Below the pieces are notes generated by a model that searched no databases, was not told where the DNA came from, and worked only from the letters and a program-made list of their open reading frames with translations. A stretch of DNA of 64,000 nt, from NCBI RefSeq assembly GCF_010389155.1, contig NC_057769.1:32178735-32242734 (forward strand), given 5' to 3'. The DNA is from Erigeron canadensis. Taxonomy: Eukaryota > Streptophyta > Magnoliopsida > Asterales > Asteraceae. Shown piece by piece: positions 44,610-55,435 of this stretch. Numbering within the stretch: the stretch's first letter is position 1; the number at the start of each line of letters is the position of its first letter. A program made the position numbers and the translations under genes.

Positions 44610-45895
44610 TTTTTGAAATTTGAATTTCGCTGGAAACTTCATGTCGCGATTTAACAGCGGGAGGTTTAGCATATTTTGTCTTAACCGTAGGGGCAGAGCC
44701 AGTAGGGGGACTGACGGGTGCTCAACCCCTGCTAACCAGTCCCGTTTAATCCCAGTAGGTACAACCGAACAAACAAATTTTGAAAGTTTTTGTAATCTAG
44801 CCTCCCCAATCACCTAGAAAAGGTAAGTTTTACCCCTCAAAATCGAGTAATAACATTAAACAACGGTTTTCTTCTAATTGTTTTCTGGTGCCGTACCAGA
44901 TTCATAGATAAGCCTTCAGCTAAGAAAAGAAGAAATGCTATAAGTCAAAGTAAACTACGTTCTTTCAGAACCTAACAACCACCTGAATTAGTCACGTTTT
45001 ATTCTTTTATTATTAACTTGAGGTTATATAAGACCTTTTAGGTTATTCTTTTATTGTTTTATTAGGAGTTGATATTTTGAATCTAACTAATTTAAGGGGA
45101 TGTCATATAAATTAGGCCACCACAACTTATAAAGTTACAGAAAATATCATACATTTTTAGTCTAATTTATATAACTTATTAGTTTTTTTAAAAGTTTTTG
45201 AACGATATATAATGTTTTCAAGGTCATCCTATTTTGACACTAATACTTCAATTAGTGTTACAAATCTGACTTGTTTTGAAAAATTATATAGAAATCAGGT
45301 ACAAATACAGTTATACAACAGTGACTATCAAAAACATCTCATATTTTAATTTACAGTGAGATGATTTCTTGTTGTCGTACTTTCTAATATAACATAGTGA
45401 TAGATTGTTTTATGCACAACTAATTTTATGCACGTGAATAATAACCCATAGCAAAACTATAGAGTTATTAATTTGTAGTGTACAAATGAGGTTGAATTAT
45501 TAGACAAAATTTTTAGATTATTTGCTTAAAACAAAAGAACATAGTCGCGTATAACCTAGAACCACAACCTGACTTTGTTATACGATACGGATATGATATT
45601 CGTCACAATTATATTAGGTATTCAACCCCTGCCAATCCAAAATCCTGGCTCCGCCTCTGCTTAACCGATTACACGCTAGAAAACTCCTTGAAGTAAAAAT
45701 GCTTATTTCAAATACCCGATGGGGAAACCTCCTGCTAATCCGTCAGAAGGCACGACTATTTATAGGGGTAAACCCTGTCCTTCATACTCTAGGTATATCT
45801 AAGTCAAGCCCTCATAAAAAAAAAAACTTAATTCATATGTCCTTCTCAATGCTTGAACATTGCAAGGGGATGATATTACAACCACTTAGTTAAAG
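44610..45895 (-). mobile_element. SINE-like dispersed repeat (copy 2), split by a hAT-type element
   Basis: The repeat shared with 15650-15985 runs 44620-44687 and resumes at 45668-45890 (ATACCCGATGGGGAAACC, GGCACGACTATT, CTTAATTCATATGTCCTT). Minus-strand reading places a decayed Pol III head near 45860-45890 (ACTAAGTGGTTGTAATA) and the tail at the left. The interruption is exactly the element at 44688-45659. Confidence 0.55.
44688..45659. mobile_element. non-autonomous hAT-type element (972 bp) with 8-bp target duplication
   Basis: Left end TAGGGGCAGAGCCAG and the right end read in reverse, CAGAGGCGGAGCCAG, agree at 12 of 15 bases. CTTAACCG flanks it exactly on both sides (44680-44687 and 45660-45667). 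Both ends carry a subterminal TCAACCCCTGC (44724 and 45622). No transposase; the interior is AT-rich. Its removal restores continuity with repeat copy 1. Confidence 0.88.
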
Positions 45896-46651
45896 CTCAA
45901 GGAATAATATAAATCTTGAATAATAAATCTTGAACAAACGAGGATTAAGTTCACTTTTTTTAAATCCTCAAACATATAATCGCAAATCATAATCACAAGT
46001 ACAGAAAGCTAAAAATCTCTCTTTTTTGGAAAAAATAATTTCCCATCCAATTCTCATTTTGTCTCGATGCATCTACTAAAGAAATATGTTATCACAAGTA
46101 TCTAGCTATTTCTAATTATCCGGTTTCAGAATAAATCAAATATGGTTTAAATTTACCTAACCTTCATATTCAAGCGATTGTTCAGTAATACTATTAATTA
46201 ACAAAAAAAAATGTCAAATCTTAATTTAATTAGGAAGAGAAAAAAGAAGTTTGTGAGTCAAACTAAGGCCAATAAGGCAATACCTATCATATTTACAAAA
46301 AGAAGAAAATTCAAATCATAAACTTAAAAACGTGCATTATATTATATATAGTTTTTAAAGTAGTAGATGATTAAAGGAAAAGAAATATTTTCGCTGCTAA
46401 TGAAAGGAGCAATATATTATTGGAAAAAGCCCAATCTGGCGGCAAAGCCCTTTTTCATGTGGCCAACCACATCGATCTCTATTGGTTGACTAACAATTCT
46501 AATCCAAGACAATCCTCCAAATACGTGGTATTCATTTTTAACTAATTTTCATTAAATTAATATGCACGAAAATTATTCTTGTATTGTGAACTACTCATAT
46601 TTATTGGACATGGCATCGTTTTTTATACTATTTTCATTAAAATTTACTAAA
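45896..46651. other. intergenic, no gene recognised
   Basis: AT-rich flank of the retrotransposon insertion. Confidence 0.4.
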
Positions 46652-46656
46652 CTTTA
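46652..46656 (+). repeat. retrotransposon target duplication, left
   Basis: CTTTA, repeated at 52836-52840. Confidence 0.85.
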
Positions 46657-47161
46657 TGTTAAAATATAAACTTATTCTCAATCTTATGTTTCCAGATTTT
46701 TTAGTATATGATTAGTATTGTGCAGGTGTAGTTTCTTGTAAAGAAATCCTGAAGAAATAAAGGACTAAAGTTATTTCAAGAGTGGCTGTAAAGGACTAAA
46801 ACTGTCACACTGGAATACTTAAAGAAGGACTAAGTTTAGAGTCGGTTTACGAGAGAAGGGCTAAAGCTGTCAAATGAAGAAAGAAGATTTAGTATATATA
46901 GAAGCCTTTTTCCTAATAATTGATCAGATCGATCATTACAGCTTTTATATCATATATTTCTCTTCCATATTTTTTCTTACAAAATATCTGTAATAATAAT
47001 TAGTTAAGAGTAATTTGTTATTGTAATAGTACATTCAACACATAAGTTGAGTGAATCACAATTGATTAGCGTTGGTGGTTATTTTTCAGGTTTGAATCTA
47101 ATTGAGATTAGATTTGTTTTGTTGATTTGAGAATCAATAGATTTGATATTGTTTTAGTTCA
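46657..47161 (+). repeat. 5' LTR (505 bp)
   Basis: Begins TGTTAAAATATAAAC and ends GTTTTAGTTCA. Probable promoter TATATATAGAAGCC at about 46892. Confidence 0.93.
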
Positions 47162-47175
47162 TGGTATCAGAGCCA
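47162..47175 (+). other. primer binding site (initiator tRNA-Met)
   Basis: TGGTATCAGAGCCA begins directly after the LTR, complementary to the 3' end of plant initiator tRNA-Met. Confidence 0.9.
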
Positions 47176-47799
47176 AGTTCAATCAAATCTAAATCTATTT
47201 CAATAATAATTTGTGAAGGATATTGTTTTTTTCTTCGATCGCGGCTGATCTAGGGTTTTGTCAGATTTGGGGCTTTTATGTTTAGATCGGTTGTTTCATA
47301 ATGGCGTATGATCCTTTGATCACCGTTTGATTTACTCTATCTATTTCTTTCGATTGAGAGTTTAATTAGGTTTATTTGACTAAGTGAATCAGATAAACCT
47401 AATCTTGTTGTTCCGCTGCAGATTAATTCAAATCCTGCTATTTTTATTGACTAAGTGAATCAATAAATTAGTAGGGTTCCATCTTCATATTCAGTCGATA
47501 GCACTGTTTGTCTTCTTCCTTATCTTTTTATTTTTGCGTGTTTAAAAGATTTTTTATTATTTTTCTCATATTCTTATTCTCATTCAAAACAATTGTGTTA
47601 AACTTGACCTACCTCCGTAAGAGGCAAGGAATCCTGTCCCTGACACTCTTGGGAGATAAGATCTATTTTTAAAACTATATATATATATATATTTTTATTT
47701 TATTTTATTTGTTTTTTGATTCTGTGTTTAAGTGATTAATTGAGATTAATTACTTGTTTGTTTTGTGGTTGTTAATTGAGATTAACTGTATCTGTTAAA
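47176..47799 (+). other. retrotransposon leader
   Basis: Untranslated leader between the primer site and gag; no open frame. Contains TGACTAAGTGAATCA twice (47369 and 47448). Confidence 0.7.
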
Positions 47800-50334
47800 A
47801 TGGATGATGATAATGTGAACAATGGTTATGAATATGAATATGAATCTGATGTAAGTGATAACAATGTTACTTTGATTAGCAAACTTGATCTTGGTAGTCC
47901 ATTACATTTACATCCTAATGATTCTAGTACTTTGTCAATTGTCTCTATCAAGTTAAAAGGAACTGAGAATTATAAAGTATGGAGTTGTGCTATGTTTCTT
48001 GCTCTTGAAGCTAAAAATAAAATTGGGTTTATTGATGGTACATGTAGAAGGTCTAATACTGATGAGGTTTTAGGCAGACAATGGGATATATGTAATGCTG
48101 TTGTGATTTCTTGGATCTTAAATTCTATTGCTGAAGAATTGTATCTAGGTCAAATATTTTCTAGAAAAGCATCATTAATCTGGAAAGAGCTAAAAGAAAC
48201 TTATGATAAAGTAGATGGTTCTGTCACATTTAATCTTCATCATAAAATCAATTCTATGTGTCAGAATGGTATGCCAATTGCTGATTATTATCATAAGTTG
48301 AATGCATTGTGGAAACAGTTTGATGCTCTTATTCAATTGCCTAGATGTACTTGTCATGCTACTGTTGAGTTTTCTAAGCATAATCAGCTGTTGAAATTAA
48401 TGCAATTTTTGATGGGTCTTGATGATGTTTATATGCCTATTAGAAGTAATTTTTTAACCAAGGACCCCTTGCCAGATGTTAAAACTGCTTATTTTTTAAT
48501 TTCAAGAGAAGAATCACATAGAGGTATTGTGTCTAATGGTACTTTGCAGAAATCTCAGACTTCTGTTTTTGTTTTTAAAACTGCCAATAATTTTAACTCA
48601 AGGTTTAGTAATTCTAATAACAGTTTTCAAAGAAACTTAAAGTTTGTAAACAATAATAATTTTCAAAGGAGTCAAGGTCAGTCTTCTGTAATTTGTGAAC
48701 ACTGTGGGTTCAATGGTCATACAAAAGAAAGATGTTTCAAAGTTATAGGGTATCCTAATGACTTTGGAAAAAAGAAAAATTTTAATTCTCAAAATTTTCA
48801 AAAGAAAAGCTCAAATAGCAGTTTTACCACCTCTCAAGGAAATGATAATGTTTCTGTGAGTTTTTCTGATGAACAGCTTGCTAAGATTGTAAATCTGATT
48901 AAAAAGAACACTCTGCAAGATAGTGGTGCTAATTCTAATATGGCAGGTGTGTTTATGAATTACAGTAAAGTGTTTAATGATAATTTTAGTAAATATTTTT
49001 GTGCTAACCATAGTATGATAATTAAGTCTATACTTGAATGGATTGTTGATTCTGGAGCAAATCATCATATAACCTTTTCTGATGCTAATATGACTGATAT
49101 TGTTGATGTGTCAAGTTTGAAAATCAAAGTAGGTCATCCTAATGGAACTGTTGCTTATATTCAAAAAATTGGAAATCTTAAATTAACCAGTTTCTTGACT
49201 TTATATGATGTCTTAGTTGTTCCGGAATATTGTGTAAGCTTATTGTCTGTGCATAAGATAGCCAAGGATAGTAAAATGCTTGTTTTATTTGATGATATTA
49301 AGTGTTATGTGATGCATCAGGCTTTGAACGCAAAGATGATTCTAGGGACTGGTAGACAATCTGGAGGTCTTTATTATATTAATAATGATTTGAAAGGTAA
49401 TCAATGTGTTTATACTAGTAGTGCAACAAAAGTTGATTGGCATTATAGGTTGGGACATCCAGCAGAAATTGTTTTGCATAAATTACATTCTGTTCTCCAG
49501 TTTAAAGATGAAAATTTAAAAGTTTGTGATATTTGTCACCAAGCTAAACAGACAAGAGATCCTTTTCCATTGAGTGATCATAAGTCTGTTGAACTTGGTC
49601 AACTTGTTCATCTTGATGTATGGGGTCTATACAGAGTTACTAGTAGAGGTGGATTTAGATACTTTCTTACTATGGTTGATGACTATACAAGAGCAGTTTG
49701 GGTTTATCTATTAAAGTCTAAAGAAGAAGTTCTTGAAAATCTAATTGTTTTTTATAATCTATTGAAGAATCAGTTTGGAAAAACCATTAAAACTTTGAGA
49801 AGTGATAATGGAACTGAATTTATAAATCAGTTATTTACTAAGTTTGTTGAAACAAATGGAATTGTTCACCAAACTACTTGTGTTCATAGTCCTCAACAGA
49901 ATGGTATTGTAGAAAGAAAACACAGACACTTATTAAATGTTGCAAGAGCTTTAATGTTTCAAGGAGGTTTACCTCTAAATTTGTGGACTGAATGTGTTCT
50001 AACTGCTACCTATTTGATTAACAGATTGCCTTCTTCTGTGTTGCTTGGAAAATCTCCTTATGAGTTGATTTATGGTCATTTACCTTCTTTCTCTCACCTT
50101 AGATCAATTGGTTGTCTTTGCTTTGCAAAAAATCTTAATATTTCTGACAAATTTTTAAGCAGATCTTCTAAATGTATATTGTTGGGATATTCTAGTTCAA
50201 AAAAAGGTTATAAACTTTTATCTTTGGAAAATAATAATATTTTTTACTCAAGAGATGTTAAGTTTTTTGAAAATGTGTTTCCTTTAAAAGAAAAGATTTC
50301 AAAAGTTAATTTACAAAAAAAATACTCATTCTGA
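47800..50334 (+). CDS. copia gag-protease-integrase (frame block 1)
   Basis: 844 codons from the ATG at 47800; the open frame runs upstream to 47776 but without an ATG there. In order: gag N-terminal domain (LKGTENYKVWSCAMFLALEA, residues about 55-240), CCHC zinc knuckle (CEHCGFNGHTKERC, about 305), aspartic protease (WIVDSGANHHITF, about 415), GAG-pre-integrase HHCC zinc finger (WHYRLGHP ... CDICHQAKQ, about 550-600), integrase core with D, D and E (HLDVWG, LRSDNGTEF, QQNGIVERKHR). The frame stops at 50332-50334 just after an eight-A run (50315-50322), where the downstream pol frame takes over. Confidence 0.93.
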   Translation: MDDDNVNNGYEYEYESDVSDNNVTLISKLDLGSPLHLHPNDSSTLSIVSIKLKGTENYKVWSCAMFLALEAKNKIGFIDGTCRRSNTDEVLGRQWDICNAVVISWILNSIAEELYLGQIFSRKASLIWKELKETYDKVDGSVTFNLHHKINSMCQNGMPIADYYHKLNALWKQFDALIQLPRCTCHATVEFSKHNQLLKLMQFLMGLDDVYMPIRSNFLTKDPLPDVKTAYFLISREESHRGIVSNGTLQKSQTSVFVFKTANNFNSRFSNSNNSFQRNLKFVNNNNFQRSQGQSSVICEHCGFNGHTKERCFKVIGYPNDFGKKKNFNSQNFQKKSSNSSFTTSQGNDNVSVSFSDEQLAKIVNLIKKNTLQDSGANSNMAGVFMNYSKVFNDNFSKYFCANHSMIIKSILEWIVDSGANHHITFSDANMTDIVDVSSLKIKVGHPNGTVAYIQKIGNLKLTSFLTLYDVLVVPEYCVSLLSVHKIAKDSKMLVLFDDIKCYVMHQALNAKMILGTGRQSGGLYYINNDLKGNQCVYTSSATKVDWHYRLGHPAEIVLHKLHSVLQFKDENLKVCDICHQAKQTRDPFPLSDHKSVELGQLVHLDVWGLYRVTSRGGFRYFLTMVDDYTRAVWVYLLKSKEEVLENLIVFYNLLKNQFGKTIKTLRSDNGTEFINQLFTKFVETNGIVHQTTCVHSPQQNGIVERKHRHLLNVARALMFQGGLPLNLWTECVLTATYLINRLPSSVLLGKSPYELIYGHLPSFSHLRSIGCLCFAKNLNISDKFLSRSSKCILLGYSSSKKGYKLLSLENNNIFYSRDVKFFENVFPLKEKISKVNLQKKYSF

Positions 50335-51826
50335 TATTGATCACTTAAATTTTTTTGATCTAGAACCTTATCCCAGTGAACCCTATGATGAAGTGAGAGG
50401 AACTGGGAATTCTGATTGTGATGGCAGTACTTCTCATTCTGGTAGTGTACCTAGTAACACTACAAATGAAGATACTTCTTCTTCTAGTAGTGATACTAAT
50501 GACATTGCTAATGAGATAGATACAGCAACACATGAAGAATATAATATAGATTCTGAGGGTGATAATATACATGAAAATTTAATTCAAGATAATCAAGAAA
50601 ATTTTCATACCAATGATCAAGGGTTGAGAAGGTCTGTTAGGAATCCTCAGGTTAATAGAAAATATAATGACTATGTTGTGAATAGCAGTGTAAAATATGG
50701 TCTTGAATGCTATGTTAGTTATGCTAATCTTAATACTGAAGCTTTTGCTTTTGTGTCTGAATTAAACAAAGCTTTTGAACCTCAAACTTATTTTCAAGCT
50801 AGTAAAGATAGTCATTGGGTTGATGCAATGAATAAGGAAATGGAAGCTTTATATGAAAATAGTACTTGGGAAATTGTTGATTTACCTAAGGATAGAGAAC
50901 CTATTGGTTGTAAATGGGTATATAAAATAAAATATAAAGCTAATGGTGAAATAGAAAGGTTTAAAGCTAGGTTAGTTGCTAAAGGGTATAGTCAAAAGGA
51001 AGGAGTTGATTTTGAGGAGACTTTCTCTCCTGTTGTCAAGATTGTGACTGTTAGGTGTCTAATTACCTTGGCTGTTCAAAAAAATTGGTCATTATATCAA
51101 CTTGATATAAATAATGCTTTTCTTTATGGAGATTTAGAAGAAACTGTTTATATGAAACTTCCTGAAGGATATTTTAATTCAAATGACAAAAGGGTTTGTA
51201 AGCTTAATAAGTCTTTGTATGGTTTGAAACAAGCACCAAGACAATGGAATGCAAAACTAACTAGTGCTTTATGTGAAAATGGTTTTGTGCAAAGTAAAAG
51301 TGATTATTCAATTTTTACTAAGAATTGTGATAATTTGTTTATGGCTGTTTTGGTTTATGTAGATGATATAATTGTAACTGGAAATAACAATAAGGAGATT
51401 GAAAGCTTCAAAACTTTTCTTAGAACAAAATTTCAAATTAAGGATTTAGGAAAACTAAAATATTTTCTTGGAATAGAAGCAATTGAAAATGAGAATGGTA
51501 TATGTTTAAATCAAAGGAAATATTGCTTGGATTTACTTTCAGATTATGGTTTGCTTGCAAGCAAACCTATGAATACTCCTTTGGATCCTAATGTAAGTAT
51601 TACCAATCTTGAAACTCCTAATGATCCATTGATAAAGAACATATCTGAGTATCAAAGATTGATTGGTAAGCTTATTTACTTAACCCATACTAGACCTGAT
51701 ATTTCTTATACTGTACACTGTCTTAGTCAGTTCATGCATAAACCTTTAACCTCTCACTTAAAACATGCTTTAAGGGTATTAAGATATCTTAAAGGTAATC
51801 CTGGTAAAGGGGTTTTATTTCCATAA
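50318..51826 (+). CDS. copia reverse transcriptase (frame block 2)
   Basis: Open in a different frame from block 1, starting within the A run. After an acidic linker it holds the copia reverse transcriptase: MNKEMEALYENSTWEIVDLP, GCKWVYKIKYKANGEIERFK, ARLVAKGYSQKEGVDFEETF, SLYGLKQAPRQWN and the catalytic YVDD (AVLVYVDDIIVTGN). It stops at 51824-51826, before RNase H. No ATG is needed if it was once part of a single polyprotein. I see no sign of a programmed frameshift signal, so mutation or a base-count error is more likely. Confidence 0.9.
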   Translation, partial: KNTHSDIDHLNFFDLEPYPSEPYDEVRGTGNSDCDGSTSHSGSVPSNTTNEDTSSSSSDTNDIANEIDTATHEEYNIDSEGDNIHENLIQDNQENFHTNDQGLRRSVRNPQVNRKYNDYVVNSSVKYGLECYVSYANLNTEAFAFVSELNKAFEPQTYFQASKDSHWVDAMNKEMEALYENSTWEIVDLPKDREPIGCKWVYKIKYKANGEIERFKARLVAKGYSQKEGVDFEETFSPVVKIVTVRCLITLAVQKNWSLYQLDINNAFLYGDLEETVYMKLPEGYFNSNDKRVCKLNKSLYGLKQAPRQWNAKLTSALCENGFVQSKSDYSIFTKNCDNLFMAVLVYVDDIIVTGNNNKEIESFKTFLRTKFQIKDLGKLKYFLGIEAIENENGICLNQRKYCLDLLSDYGLLASKPMNTPLDPNVSITNLETPNDPLIKNISEYQRLIGKLIYLTHTRPDISYTVHCLSQFMHKPLTSHLKHALRVLRYLKGNPGKGVLFP

Positions 51827-52335
51827 ATGAAAAGGTTTCTTTAGAAGCTTATGTAGATGCTGATTGGGCTAAGTGTATGGTAAACAGAAAGTCTGTTACT
51901 GGTTATTGTGTTTTTTTAAGTGGTTCACTTGTGTCCTGGAAAAGTAAAAAACAGAACACAGTGTCAAAGTCTTCTACTGAATCTGAATATAGAGCAATGG
52001 CTGCTGTTACTTGTGAGGTTATTTGGGTCTTAAAAATTTTGAAGGAATTGCATATTGATAATGTTCTTCCTGTAAAAGTGTTCTGTGACAATAAGTCTGC
52101 TATTAAAATTGCTGGAAATCCTGTTTTTCATGAAAGGACTAAACATTTGGAAATTGATCTTCATTTTGTTAGAGAAAAACAATTGGCAGGTGTTATAGAA
52201 ACTCAAAAAGTTGAAGCAAAGAATCAAGTGGCTGATATTTTTACCAAAGGGCTTGATAAGTATTCACACGGTTTTCTTTGTTCAAAATTAGGTCTTGTAG
52301 ATCTGTTTGAGAATAAGATTAAGGGGGGATGTTAA
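51811..52335 (+). CDS. copia RNase H (frame block 3)
   Basis: Returns to the frame of block 1. Contains the RNase H sequence EAYVDADWAK, RKSVTGYCVFLSGSLVSWKS, KKQNTVSKSSTESEYRAMAA, VFCDNKSAIKIAGNP and HERTKHLEIDLHFVREK. The stop codon TAA (52333-52335) lies three bases inside the 3' LTR, a usual copia arrangement. The switch from block 2 happens in or near GGGGTTTTATTT (51809-51820). Confidence 0.9.
   Translation, partial: GFISINEKVSLEAYVDADWAKCMVNRKSVTGYCVFLSGSLVSWKSKKQNTVSKSSTESEYRAMAAVTCEVIWVLKILKELHIDNVLPVKVFCDNKSAIKIAGNPVFHERTKHLEIDLHFVREKQLAGVIETQKVEAKNQVADIFTKGLDKYSHGFLCSKLGLVDLFENKIKGGC
52320..52329 (+). other. polypurine tract
   Basis: TAAGGGGGGA directly before the 3' LTR; primes plus-strand synthesis. 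Confidence 0.85.
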
Positions 52336-52835
52336 AATATAATCTTATTCTCAATCTTATGTTTCTAGATTTCTTAGTATATGATTAGTATTGTGTAGGT
52401 GTAGTTTCTTGTAAAAAAAATCCTAAAGAAATAAAGGACTAAAGTTATTTCAAGAGTGGCTGCAAAGGACTAAAACTGTCACACTGGAATACTTAAAGAA
52501 GGACTAAGTTTAGAGTCGGTTTACGAGAGAAGGGCTAAAGCTGTCAAATGAAGAAAGAAGATTTAGTATATATAGAAGCCTTTTTCCTAATAATTGATCA
52601 GATCGATCATTACAGCTTTTATATCATATATTTCTCTTCCATATTTTTTCTTACAAAATATCTGTAATAATAATTAGTTAAGAGTAATTTGTTATTGTAA
52701 TAGTACATTCAACACATAAGTTGAGTGAATCACAATTGATTAGCGTTGGTGGTTATTTTTCAGGTTTGAATCTAATTGAGATTAGATTTGTTTTGTTGAT
52801 TTGAGAATCAATAGATTTGATATTGTTTTAGTTCA
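52330..52835 (+). repeat. 3' LTR (506 bp)
   Basis: Identical to the 5' LTR over roughly the last 360 bases; all differences (about seven substitutions and one A insertion) lie in the first 145 bases. Confidence 0.93.
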
Positions 52836-53503
52836 CTTTATATCTTTTTAACAAGAGACAATCCTTTTGAAAAACTAATTTATTTTCAAATCTTTTTCCC
52901 AACCCCTCCAAAATTTTACTTGTAAGACTTAACTTTGAGAACTCAGCTTAGATATTAAGAAACGAATATATGTATATTTTTAGAAAGAAACATTAATATT
53001 AAGGAATTTGCTAGTTATGGATAAAACGCAACAATTATTTGTATATTACCATAAAATTCAGCCTTTAATGCTGTATTTAAAGTGTATAAATTATTATTAA
53101 TACAACTCTTAGGACTATATTTAACATTTCTCTATATTATATTCGAGAGTTTTACTATTAATTAATTTATATTTATATACGATATTTTACAAATAACAAA
53201 AGCCTAATATATTATTCAATTAACCGGGTTTAGATACTTCTTAGTTATGTCCTGCCATCAAACCAACGACCCCGACGTAGTCAACTTTAACCAGCCCACC
53301 TTCCTTGCAAATAACCAAAACAAATAAATTAAATAACATAAAAAATAAAAGTCTAATTACCTCCGCGTTCTTTAATCCTCTAAAAATCAATTCCAAAATT
53401 CATTCAAAATCCATTCCTTCCAACAACAAAAAAAACTCATCACTTTTTATTTAACAACCTTTTCTTCTTCTTCTTTCTTTACAACCAAACTAATCTTTCA
53501 ATC
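52836..53503. other. syntaxin gene upstream region
   Basis: Starts with the right CTTTA duplication. AT-rich, with CT-rich leader sequence (TTCTTCTTCTTCTTTCTTT near 53462) just before the syntaxin start, likely its 5' UTR. Confidence 0.45.
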
Positions 53504-54890
53504 ATGAATGATCTATTATCAAGATCCTTTTCCGGCAGCCGCAACAACAACAACGATATCGAGATGGGGAACACGTCGGGGGACACGACCGGAACAAACC
53601 TCGACAAGTTTCTCCAAGAAGTGGACGTAATTAAACAAGAACTAAAACATATCGAATCGTTGCATGAACAACTTCAAACGTCGAATGAACAAAGCAAAAC
53701 TTTGCATAGTGCGAATGCTATCAAAAAATTAAAGAATAAGATGGATAATGATGTTGCCTTGTCTCTTAAAAAAGCTAAGCTTATTAAGAGCCAGTTGGAG
53801 TTACTAGACCGGTCTAATGTTTCCAATAGGAGTCTCCCGGGCTGTGGGCCCGGGAGCTCTACTGACCGGACTAGAACTTCTGTTGTTAATGGCTTACGTA
53901 AGCAGTTGCAAACTTCCATGAAGTCGTTTAATGAATTACGACAGAAGATGGCTGCTGAGCATCGTGAAACCGTTCAAAGAAGGTACTAATTAATTAAGTT
54001 ATATGATAAATTGATCACTTTTTTAATGAAATAAGTTGTTTAAAATATTATGTATGATTTTAATTTGATTATTTTCCAGTGAAATAGTTTTTTATATAGA
54101 TTATCTATTATGTTATATGATTATTTGCAACTAAACGTTTATTTGAAAAAGTATATATGAGTATATATTATGTTATATGATATGATTATATTTTATATGA
54201 TATGATATAATTATATGCTAGTAACAAAAAAGAAAAAGAAAAAGAGAGGGAAGATTATCTGTGAGGGAAAGAAGTTGTTATCAATATTATGCTAAAAAAG
54301 AAAAGAAAATAACATTAAGATATTTGACTATTTTTTGCAAGTGAAATAAGCAGTTTTGAATATAATGCTTGAATCAATTGATGCTAGTTTTCTGATTGTT
54401 TGGGCTGATTTTAATATTGTGATCTTATAATTTTTATGCATAGTCTAATGAATGAGATGTGATAATCATTAGGTACTATACTGTTACTGGTGAAAATCCG
54501 GATGAAGCTACCGTGGATAATCTGATCTCCACCGGACAAAGTGAGACCTTTTTACAAAAGGCGATTCAAGAGCAAGGGAGAGGGCAGGTGATGGACACAA
54601 TTCTTGAGATTCAAGAACGACACGATGCTGTTACAGTGATTGAGAGGAACTTGAAAGAGCTGCATCAGGTTTTCATGGATATGGCGGTTCTGGTGGAGCA
54701 TCAGGGTGAGCAGCTTGATGATATCGAGAGCCATGTGAACAGGGCTAACTCGTATGTTGTCCGTGGGACTGCACAGTTGAATGAAGCTAGGAAGAAACAG
54801 AAGAATACACGAAAATGGACTTGTTTTGGGATCCTTCTGTTACTCATTATCATCGCCATCATTGTCTTATCTATTAGACCTTGGAAGTAG
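53504..54890 (+). CDS. Qa-SNARE syntaxin, SYP12 group (SYP121/122/124-like)
   Basis: Exons 53504-53982 and 54473-54890 join in phase 2 to give 298 aa. It is a plasma-membrane t-SNARE for fusion of secretory vesicles. Parts: [11 protein letters not shown] start typical of the group; three-helix Habc domain about residues 35-150 ([38 protein letters not shown]); SNARE helix about 200-262 ([40 protein letters not shown], central-layer Q in [15 protein letters not shown]); C-terminal anchor about 275-293 ([15 protein letters not shown]) then RPWK. The Habc words SNEQSKTLH and the [11 protein letters not shown] segment resemble SYP122 most from memory. The long glycine/proline tail of Arabidopsis SYP121/122 is missing. 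The retrotransposon ends only 0.7 kb upstream. Confidence 0.93.
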
Positions 54891-55435
54891 ATGATTTCGT
54901 GCATTATGATTTCGATACTTTTTACCTTTGGTATGTTACTCATTTTGGGATATTCTTGTTCATAGAAAATTTTTATTTGTTTGCTGAGATTGCTGTCTTC
55001 TAGTTTGGTATTGTTATTGAAGGCAGTGGAGCTCTTACATTTTTTGGTTATTTGTTCAAGATTGAGATTCTTGATTTCAGCCTGTATCTATATTTACTTT
55101 ATTCTGTTACAATAATACAATTACAATCATCTGAATATATCCATAGTGTCAATGTGTCATGTTAATATTCTAAACTCTTGAGTTTCCACTGACAAGAATC
55201 CGGTTTATAAGTTAGACTTATCTGGATTTGCTCTTAACCAAAAACCAGTTTGTTTTTTTTTCTACCCGGGTTGGGCCCACAAGAGCTAAAGCTCTAGCAT
55301 AAAGGTTGGAAGTCAAGATTGGTGCCATTTAGACCAAATGCATAGTTAGGTAAAGAAGAATATCAAGTCAAGTTGAACTCTTCTAGAAGGGATGACTATA
55401 CAAAGGTCTTTCTTTTACAATGCAAGAAAATCTGG
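54891..55435. other. convergent 3' ends of syntaxin and CYP97B
   Basis: Both genes converge here; the sequence is 3' UTR-like with no further gene. Confidence 0.5.

Larger units (their letters stand above)
46657..52835 (+). mobile_element. complete Ty1/copia LTR retrotransposon
   Basis: About 6.2 kb, bounded by TG...CA LTRs and a 5-base CTTTA duplication. Order of parts: 5' LTR, initiator tRNA-Met primer site, long leader, gag, protease, integrase, reverse transcriptase, RNase H, polypurine tract, 3' LTR. Integrase before reverse transcriptase defines Ty1/copia. LTRs differ at about eight positions in 505, so insertion is recent, yet the polyprotein is split by two frameshifts. Confidence 0.95.

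Noticed and set aside
46657..52835. Endogenous virus insertion
   Set aside because: Domain order, primer site and lack of movement or coat protein genes identify an ordinary Ty1/copia retrotransposon.
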